Translations under genes and position numbers: made by a program
Shown: positions 20,783 through 27,846 of the stretch, one piece after another
How the letters are laid out: every line of letters begins with the position of its first letter
Numbering within the stretch: position 1 is the first letter of the stretch
Notes under the pieces: generated by a model
What the model was told of the DNA's origin: nothing
Seen by the model: the letters and a program-made list of their open reading frames with translations, nothing else
Database searches by the model: none
Assembly: GCA_015852425.1 (NCBI GenBank)
Contig: JAAAIG010000241.1
Location: 7,990-35,835 of the forward strand
Length of the DNA stretch: 27,846 nucleotides
Direction: 5' to 3'
DNA from: Gryganskiella cystojenkinii
Taxonomy: Eukaryota; Mortierellomycota; Mortierellomycetes; Mortierellales; Mortierellaceae

Positions 20783-21674
20783 TCAAAAAGAGAGGAAACG
20801 AATCGTGTTAGGATCCAGATCGAACGTCTTGCGGCTATGCTGTGTGTTGTTATTCTTATTCGCCCTCTGTTCCGCCCGTCTGTTCGGTTTACCTTCGAAC
20901 CACATTTTCCAGTCACCCATGAACTAAGTTAAGAATAGGGAAAAGGAATCGAGAGTTTGAAGAGACAATGTTAGATCATCTCAGGAGAACATCTTTCGTC
21001 ACTCCTGACCGTCGCCATCTCGGTAACTGCGATTTACCGAGTAGATGGGGTGCTTGAAGGTTGCGGGCTTGTTCTTCTCAAAGACGAAATGACCGATCCA
21101 TGCGAGACCGTATCCTTGTACCAAGGTCAACCACCAGTACTTGGGCTGTTGCGTCAAGATCAAATAGGATGCGATGGCGACGACATTTGTGGTGGCTAGG
21201 AAAACAACATGGTTTTGGTCATAACCGGTAAATAAGTATTCGTCCAATCGCCATGACAAAGAGGGAGGTGGAGAATAAATTTGATACACAAGCGGCTTTC
21301 GTAAATCAAAATAAGGTGCTTCCCACGAGAATCCACGATCACAATTTAATTTTGCTCATTAAATACATGGTCAAAATCCATTGCTTCGATCACTTTGGAA
21401 AGATAGCATGGTAATTTTCTCTTACAACTAGCTGAGAAGCGGACGGAAGGAAAGATGACGGCGAGCAGATGCGATGTAGTTCCTGCAAGAGAGGAAAGGA
21501 GAGGTATTGTCACTTACCAAAGAGATGCAAGCGACGGTTGATAGGGTTGCAGTGCTCCGAGAGATAGTATGGGTAGAACTCCGCAAAGGACTTGTACCCA
21601 TTAACATTGTATGCGCGCTTGCTGTAGTTGTGGTTAGCAATTTGCTTGTTGCTAGAAGTCTTTTCGACGGTCAT
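20783..21674 (-). CDS. MPO1: Mpo1-like (DUF962 / YGL010W family) membrane protein (4 exons)
   Basis: Exons 21674-21518, 21482-21426, 21195-21038 and 20923-20783 join in phases 1, 1 and 0, giving 170 residues. Family signatures in order: FAEFYPYYLSEHCNPINRRL with H41 and H50, LFGTTSHLLAVIFPSVRF (first membrane helix), VVAIASYLIL, QGYGLAWIGHFVFEKNKPAT with H107, KHPIYS with H120, then FMGDWKMWFEG. The last of these lies in a separate final exon; without it the third exon would run into an unrelated tail ending at 20999. Yeast Mpo1 is an ER-membrane Fe(II)-dependent dioxygenase in alpha-oxidation of 2-hydroxy fatty acids from phytosphingosine, and the conserved histidines are the likely metal ligands; the same activity here is inferred. 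The first intron is only 35 bases. A TTAAAAAT element (minus strand, about 21760-21753) may be its core promoter. Confidence 0.9.
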
Positions 21675-23239
21675 GGTAAAAGTGATGGGAGAGGGGAAGG
21701 TAATGGCAATGAAGGAAGGAAAAGAGATGATGCGATTGAACGTGAATGAAGCATTTTTAAGTGAGCGCACAGACTCTTTCTTCCCCACATACTCAACTCC
21801 GAGCCGATCAACTTGTCCGATCCCCATTTGACCCCGTGACCTGGACAGGTTTCTTTTTCTTTGATTTTTTTTTTTTTGATCAGCCCACCGGTCGGTACCT
21901 TCACGCGCCAGAATTGCGCTGTTAAGCAACACGAGTTTGGCGCGATCCAGATTCATAACAACACTTCTCACTTTCGTTGTCTCAGCGCCGAGAATCCCCT
22001 TCGCCAAAGTCTGAGCTGATTGCCCAAACGCTTCCTTTTTCACTTTTCGTGTTGCGAAAACTTTGCGATGGATTTACTTTCTAGATTCCCTAGATCATCT
22101 ATCGTCGACGCGTCGCTGTGAGACACAGACTACCTAACCTCACTTTGTCTTCACCCCAAGCCAATCATGGGATGCACATGCATCCACTCTTTGGGAATGA
22201 GAACGGCAGTGATGCGGGTAAACATCCAAGACTCTCATTGGACGGAACACGTATACTTGTTAGACTCGAGACTAGGGAGAGATCAATTCATACGACATGG
22301 CTATTCATTACGTCTCGCAAGGCAGAAAAGTTTACTTGATATCGGCAGAGTGCATGCATACAGATCATTTTTCTGTACGGTGTGTTCGCCGCATATAAAC
22401 AAAAAAGAAAAGCTTGGAATGACACGCAGGAATACTCTTTTCTGCCTCTCACTTCGCCATTCGCCTGCATGTAGCTCAGGGGGAAAAGAGGAAACTTTTT
22501 TTTATTTTTTTGCCACCACAACAAACTGCAGCAACGAGAAGCTCTGAACCTACGATTCTTCTCCCCCTGTCATGGTGGCAGTAAAAAAAAGCAGATCTTG
22601 TCCTTAGCACCTTGCTCGACACGATGTGAGAGCAAAGCGCAGTTGTAGTGTTTTTTAGACATGAGTCCTGAACATTTTTTTCGCTAGGACTGCAGATTTG
22701 TGGATTTGTACCGCAAAGTAGACTGAGCTAGTTATTGTGAACAGCACGGGTTCAAGTACTGCATTGCTGTTTGTTTTGTCAACTGCATAGCAAAGTTGCC
22801 AAAAGAACGGGAATGAGTTAGTGCTCGTTGTGATATCTTAGTGGAAAATCTCGTCAACAACAAAACACAAGAATATTCTTGGCTATCCCTTTGCGGCAAA
22901 CGCTGCTGCACGCTTGATGTTCCTGCCATGAATGTTCACAAACAGATGTTAGAAAAGGTTTCGCGAATAGGAGGAAAAGGAATGAAAAGGGAAATGGCGA
23001 AGTCCATCACAGCGGAGACGTTTGCAAGCGTGGCATATGTGAAAGGCTTTCGATGAGACAAACACGATAGCTATAAAAACCCGCTCTTCGCATGACCTGT
23101 TTTCTATTTTCTTTTTTGAAATAGCTACAGCTCCTCACCTCACACTCTTCTCTCTCACACACCAACTAAATCTCTATTCTCCAAGCATCATACTCTTACC
23201 TCCCAATCTAGTACTGCCAAAACCAGCTCCTCTTTCACC
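21675..23239. other. Divergent intergenic region (Mpo1-like / dynamin-like)
   Basis: No supportable gene. The first 200 bases hold the leader and promoter of the Mpo1-like gene on the minus strand. The middle (22.1-22.9 kb) has several short frames without domains or start context. A tRNA A-box-like sequence and a lone B-box-like sequence occur without the partner needed for a tRNA. The last 160 bases form the promoter and leader of the dynamin-like gene. Confidence 0.4.
23072..23079 (+). promoter_or_regulatory. TATA box of the dynamin-like gene
   Basis: TATAAAAA lies 168 bases upstream of the ATG at 23240 and is followed by a CT-rich leader (about 23095-23238). It is the clearest TATA box in the window. 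Confidence 0.6.
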
Positions 23240-25259
23240 ATGTTCGACAAAGACTCTGATTACCAAAATATAATCAACAAGATCAACGGGACCCAAAACC
23301 AAGATCTGCGGTACAAGCTCAGTATCCCGCAGATGGCGATTATCGGTGACCAGTCCGCCGGCAAGTCCAGTGTGCTTGAGGCCATCACAGGACTATCCTT
23401 CCCGCGTGATAGGAACCTGTGCACGCGCTTTGCGACCATGGTCAACCTGCGTCAAAACACTCGTCTGGAGCAGGACCAGCTGTCCGCCAGGATCGAGGGT
23501 CAAGACGACTTTAACAAAAAGTTCCACACAGTGCCAGCCACCGAGACTATTCAGAGAGTGATTTTGGCTGCCGTCGCGGCTCTCGGTCTTGGCGACGTGG
23601 GTATCTCGGGAAAGGTCCTGGAAATCACCCTGTCTGGTCCCAAACAAACCCCTTTGACGGTGATCGATCTTCCCGGATTCACCAAGATCCCCATCGACAA
23701 TCAGGATAAAGACTGTCCTCGACTTATTCACGAAATCAACACACGTTACATCCAAGATGAGCGCACCATCATTCTCGCTGTGATCCACGCCACCCAAGAC
23801 TTGGCGGCGTCGACAGCCCTCGCAGAAGCAGCCGTGCGACCCTAAGGGCGTACGCACCATCCCTATCGTTACCAAAGTTGACATGATCGACAGAACTAAT
23901 GTTCCGGTTTGGGTCGATATCGTCCTCAATAGGGTCAAGAAAATGGAACTGGGCTACTTAGTTATGCGCAACGTGGGTCCCGATCAGATGACCTTAAGCT
24001 GGGACGATGCCCGCGTGGAGGAGGAAAGATTCTTTGCTTCTGGTCTGTGGAGGACCATTCCAGAAGATCGGAAGGGTCGTGTCGCCGTCAAAAAGTTTCT
24101 GGGCGACGAGCTGTACAAGCACGTTTGCAGGGAGCTGCCCAGGCTCAAGGTAGAGGTCGATGCGACGCTCGAGAGGCTCCGCAACGATCTTGCGGCGATG
24201 GGCACACCAATTGCCAGCCCACAGGTAGCTTGTGCCAGGCTCAGTAAGGCAACGTCCCGATTGCAGCGTCAGGTGGACCATTTCTTGGATGCTGACTATG
24301 ACCTCGAGTATCTGCGTGCGTTCAAGAACACACCGATTGAGAGCTCCGGTGAAGACCCTCGCTTTATCCGCTCTTCTCTTGGCAATCTCTACCATGAGTA
24401 CCAGGACGCGATGGCAAATGAGTGTAATCACGTCACAAAATCCGAGATCAATCGCTTGGTCATGCGCTACAAAGGAAATGATCTCCCGGGTATGGCCTCC
24501 TTCACGATCTTCAAGAATATTGTAAAGGGTCATTATCTGGATGGCTGGAAGGCCATCACTCACAAACACCTGGAAAAGTCGAGCAAGCACCTCGCAGACG
24601 CCATTAATGACTTTATTATCCACAAGGCTGATGTGATCGCTCGTGATGTCTTTACTCATGCCTTTGACCGCTTCCGTCGCCAACAGGTCAAAAAAATTGA
24701 GGCTACGATCGATAATATCTTTGACGACGAGTCCTCTCCTTTCACTCTGAGTCGCCATTACCACGACAATATGTTGAAGAGGCGACCCAAAAGCAATAAG
24801 ATCCCTGTCCTCCCGCACGACCCTACGTTCCTAGACGCGTACGATGCCAAAGAGAACAAAGATGAGGATGAAGAGGTACAGCTCTCTTCTTCACCTTTGA
24901 TTTCTCCCCGTCCTTTAGAGACCACTTCATCGCCGGAATCGCCTCAGCCTTCGAAGTCATCGCGAGTCGCGCAGAGGATCACTTGGGATGACACACACAC
25001 AACCAATGAGATTTTCCCATGCCTGCTTTCTTATCTTACAACGGCGCGTGAGCGCATTGTCGATAAGGTCGTGATGGAGACAATTGAGCGCTACATGATC
25101 AACAAGATTGGCGAGTTCTTTGAGACGTTGTGCGAAGTCAGTGAACTGGAACTGGCACCTATGATGGAATCTGTGATGCTCCAGAAACGGCGTGCAGAAC
25201 TCGAGAATGAGATCGAAGCATTTCAAGGCGTCTTGGACGAGCTCTACAAAGCGGTCTAA
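23240..25259 (+). CDS. Dynamin-family large GTPase, intronless, with a frameshift in the G domain
   Basis: The frame from ATG 23240 encodes the start of a dynamin G domain: G1 GDQSAGKSS (36-44), switch-region CTRFAT (61-66) and G3 DLPG (143-146). It then meets TAA at 23843-23845. The frame that begins at 23838 continues the same domain without a gap (DPKGVRTIPIVTKVD, containing G4 TKVD), then the stalk, an acidic Ser/Pro-rich loop (about 24850-24960) and a C-terminal GED-like helix bundle ending at 25259. Spacing against the family suggests loss of two bases near 23834; full length would be about 673 residues. There is no PH or transmembrane segment, so it is closer to Mx/Vps1-like soluble dynamins than to classical dynamin. 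Such proteins self-assemble on membranes and use GTP for remodelling. Whether the break is real or an assembly error cannot be told here. The rest of the frame is undamaged, so any loss would be recent. Confidence 0.82.
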
Positions 25260-25518
25260 TTTTAATCCGCCCGCACTTATGCTATTCCCTTCTTTCTCCA
25301 CTTTTACATCTTTAATCGACTTTTTATCTCGCACTTCGATTCTCTATTAAATGATAATACTTTTGATCGGCACTCCTGCCTAACTGCAAAAAATAATCTT
25401 TTCAATGGAATCGGACCGGATTAGAAGAGACGAAGTTCGTTGACGACTGTTTAATTTCTCATAAGCGAGTACATGGGGGTTTTGGTACATATTGCGATTT
25501 TTTTTTATTTTCTCCTCC
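25260..25518. other. Convergent 3' flanks of the dynamin-like and SPRY genes
   Basis: A 259-base spacer between two stop codons. ATTAAA at about 25347 (plus) is a possible poly(A) signal for the dynamin-like gene, and an ATTAAA on the minus strand near 25455 a possible one for the SPRY gene. No gene is seen. Confidence 0.4.
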
Positions 25519-27803
25519 CTACCGCTGTTCCCGACTACCGAAACCAACCTGCTCGTCGCCATCAACCCGCTCGTCGTCCTCATGGTCAGTTTCCGGTTCA
25601 GTATCATCCTCAGAACTTTGGTTAGAACCATTCTGGTTTTCTGGTACAGCATCACCCAACAAAAGCGTCACAGATTCGACACTCATGTCCCGACCATGAC
25701 GCGGTGGGGGCTGAAGTCCGGCAAGGTTTGGTTCGCTCACAGGATTACCATACTGATCCAGACTAGAGTAATTTGGAGGGGGTGCAGACATATTGCCCAG
25801 AGAGATATGGACCGGTGAGGACCTTGAACCGTCTGTTGTGGAATCTCCGCGCTGGAGTGCCCCTGCTGCCTGAATTCTGGACCTAGACGGGGTCGACTGC
25901 AAAATCGGTCTCTGTGACGAGTAATCAGAGTGGATTGTGCTCGTTGAAGAAGATCCGTGTCGACCGCTGGCTCTCATCAGTGCTTCTCCAACAGCCCCTC
26001 TTGCGCTCGCCAACCCATTCGACAATGACCTTGGAAGTCTCGTGTTCTGAGCTTGACCTGCGGATCCCGAAGCCTCCAGCAAAATTGAGCCGTACTCACT
26101 GCCATATGCTGGGGGAGGAGCCAGGGATCCACTCGCAGGGGCTAACCCCCACTTTTTCACATTCGCCTCCACAAAGACGAATCCCGACTGACCAAAGTTG
26201 ACGTGCAAGACACAGGGACCAGTTGCACCAACAGTTGGGAACAAGTTTGTGCGACCGAATCCAGTATAGGCGTCCTCGATCCGTCTCCCGTTCCGGGTGA
26301 AGAAGATGTTGCCGTTCCTGGGCCTGTAACCGCAGCCGATCACGTCACCCTCAAAGTAGATGGGGCCATAGGGGTATCCACTCCACGGCGAGTTGCAGTA
26401 TTTCTGGCCATTGTGGGAAAAATATCCGACTGAGTGTCGATTCCATCCTAGAAATAGTCAAAATAGATCAAGTCCTACGTCAGTACACAAAGTCTCTGAA
26501 TAATGCTTCGCCTTCTTATCGACCGTTGCGGAGTATACTAGTCTAGCACCATTTTTCTTGCATCTTTAAAATCGACACGTAATTTTTTTGTTACCTGGTA
26601 GACGCGAGGTTGGATAGGGCTTGGTCGAGACTCCGATCGAGATGGTGGTCTGAGGACTCTTTTCAAACATCTTGACTTCCCAATAGTAAACTTCCTGTTG
26701 TTTTGGTAGAGGCAAGTTGGTCTGGACACAGGCTTCCCGATCAAAGAACGAGAGTTCTGTCCGGTCATGGACAAAGAGTTGGTGGTCGAATGAAGGTTCA
26801 AACTCCCAAGCGGCAACGCCTTTTTCCTGGATAGAGAGGTACTGTGAGAGCGAGATGTCGGTCGGTACACTGTTGGGTGGATTTGCTTCCTGGAATGCTG
26901 TATCGTAGAAATGACGAAGGAGAGAGAAAACTGTGATTGTCAGTAGTATTTCACGGCATGGTTCTGTCATACATGGTCACACACTGCACACGCAACACAT
27001 ACACACCCACACCAGTAGCAAACATGAATTGAACCACGTTCATTTTTTTTTTTGTTCTTTTCTTGATCAGTACCTTTTGCGACATCATAGGCCTGTCGTT
27101 GACTGTCTGTCAGTTGAGCGAGTCTCTCCTCTGTCTCGTTCAAGTCTGTGTCCACATCGAGCTGTACGGGGGTTGGTCCCGATCCTGTATAGCCAGACCG
27201 AAGACCTCCTGGTCCTCGTCGACTACCGCTGCCCCGCCCTCGATCCCGTCCACCGCCGTTCGCTCCACTGCTGTTGCCATTGTTATTGTTGTCTTCAGAT
27301 CCTGTGAGCCAACCAGCCTTTTGGCCACAGGACCGAATCACGGATACGATTGTAATGATGAGGACCGTTGAGAGGATAACAACGACAAGCCAAGAAGCGT
27401 CGTCCTCGTCGTCCGACTCTGGCGGGGGTAGAGGGAAAGGAGCAGGGGCTGTGGAAGAAGGAAGAAAGGAAGAAGGAAGAAAGGAAGAAGACCACTGAGC
27501 CCTGGATGGTGTTGGTTGTTGTCTTGAAAGAGAAGCAAAGAGTTGCTTAGTAGTAGAGGGTATGGAGGGCTGTTGTTGATTATGTGGCAGCCGTTGAAAA
27601 CCTTGTGGCTGGTCAAGAATAATGTCGTCGATAATAGAGTCCTTTTTGGAGGACCACCAGGGCACCCCTCTCTCTGCAGAGTCCCGTTGTAGTTGTTGTT
27701 GTTCCTGTTGCTTGTCTTGATAACGAAAAAGTCTTTTACTGTTGTCACGTTGAGCAGGATGGTTCCGTGGAGGGGTGTAATCAGCAGAAGAGGGATTCGA
27801 CAT
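25519..27803 (-). CDS. SSH4: Ssh4/Ear1-like SPRY-domain Rsp5 adaptor (3 exons)
   Basis: Exons 27803-27074, 26897-26595 and 26447-25519 join in phases 1 and 1, giving 653 residues. A Gln/Ser-rich N terminus is followed by one membrane helix (about 138-158: WLVVVILSTVLIITIVSVI) and a Gly/Arg/Asn-rich linker. Then comes the juxta-SPRY segment AFQEANPPNSVPTDISLSQY, a B30.2/SPRY domain (about 274-430: WEVKMFE, WNRHSVGYFSHNGQ, GDVIGCGY, FTRNG) and a disordered tail. The tail holds two PPxY motifs, PPAY (456-459) and PPNY (568-571), the kind bound by WW domains of Rsp5/Nedd4 ligases. In yeast, Ssh4 and Ear1 have this order (TM, SPRY, PY) and recruit Rsp5 to endosomal or vacuolar cargo for multivesicular-body sorting; the same role is inferred here. 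The frame is open upstream of the chosen ATG to the window edge, so an N-terminal extension is possible. Confidence 0.9.
26978..27013. repeat. CA-rich microsatellite in an intron
   Basis: Degenerate CA/ACAC repeat in the intron between exons 1 and 2 of the SPRY gene (26898-27073). Confidence 0.6.
27459..27491. repeat. 15-bp tandem duplication in the SPRY gene coding region
   Basis: GAAGAAGGAAGAAAG occurs twice in tandem plus a partial third copy. On the coding strand it encodes SSFLP repeated, just upstream of the membrane helix, so copy-number changes would be in frame. Confidence 0.75.
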
Positions 27804-27846
27804 TTCAAGTGAGGTCTGATGTACAAAACAGTGCAATCGAAAAAAG

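Noticed and set aside
22469..22480. TAGCTCAGGGGG, a match to a tRNA A box
   Set aside because: No B box or acceptor stem at a suitable distance, and the sequence downstream is T-rich.
22749..22759. GGTTCAAGTAC, resembling a tRNA B box
   Set aside because: The flanks do not form a T-arm stem and no A box lies upstream at the right spacing.
22841..23056. Open plus-strand frame just upstream of the dynamin-like gene
   Set aside because: Its first ATG is at 22929, leaving about 42 codons; it has no domain and runs up to the TATA box of the next gene.
23834..23846. GT...AG segment of 13 bases whose removal would repair the dynamin frame
   Set aside because: Far too short to be spliced; a small deletion or sequencing error explains the frameshift better.
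1..27846. CRISPR arrays, insertion sequences, terminal inverted repeats, viral or transposon proteins
   Set aside because: I saw no repeat-spacer pattern, transposase, integrase or reverse-transcriptase motif on either strand; the repeats present are simple microsatellites.

Overview
The window looks like nuclear DNA from an early-diverging, Mortierella-type fungus. The evidence is compact fungal genes with short GT-AG introns, pyrimidine-rich leaders, AT-rich spacers full of A and T runs, strong C/G third-position codon bias in the highly expressed genes, and gene families typical of fungi: a 14-KH vigilin/Scp160, a DEP-DEP-RGS regulator, an Ssh4/Ear1 SPRY adaptor, and an F-box/LRR protein of the kind expanded in Mortierellaceae. 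The phylum is an inference from gene content, not a measured placement.

Layout. A minus-strand F-box/LRR gene (211-1848) is followed by a gene-poor stretch (2.3-4.6 kb) holding two decayed plus-strand coding relics (2838-3071 and 3354-4392). The second relic still has a TATTTAA box and an ATG/first exon. A minus-strand three-exon vigilin/Scp160 gene occupies 4683-9102. A 3.1-kb spacer separates it from a divergent plus-strand four-exon RGS gene (12214-17044). A second spacer (17.0-18.6 kb) has only weak coding-like frames. A plus-strand four-exon CRAL-TRIO/Sec14-like gene (18629-20399) converges on a minus-strand four-exon Mpo1-like (DUF962) gene (20783-21674). After a 1.6-kb spacer, a plus-strand intronless dynamin-family GTPase (23240-25259) carries one frameshift inside its G domain. 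It converges on a minus-strand three-exon Ssh4/Ear1-like ubiquitin-ligase adaptor (25519-27803).

The genes do not form an operon or an evident single system. They are housekeeping and signalling functions: ubiquitin-dependent sorting or degradation (F-box, Ssh4/Ear1), heterotrimeric G-protein signal damping (RGS), mRNA binding and translation (vigilin), and lipid transfer or oxidation (CRAL-TRIO, Mpo1-like). I did not find a novel defence, mobile or biosynthetic system. The observations most worth checking are the multiply frameshifted relic with an intact promoter, the 35-nt intron and extra terminal exon of the Mpo1-like gene, the alternative 3' end of the RGS gene, and the frameshift in the dynamin gene. 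All exon structures were worked out by hand from splice consensus, reading phase and family conservation.
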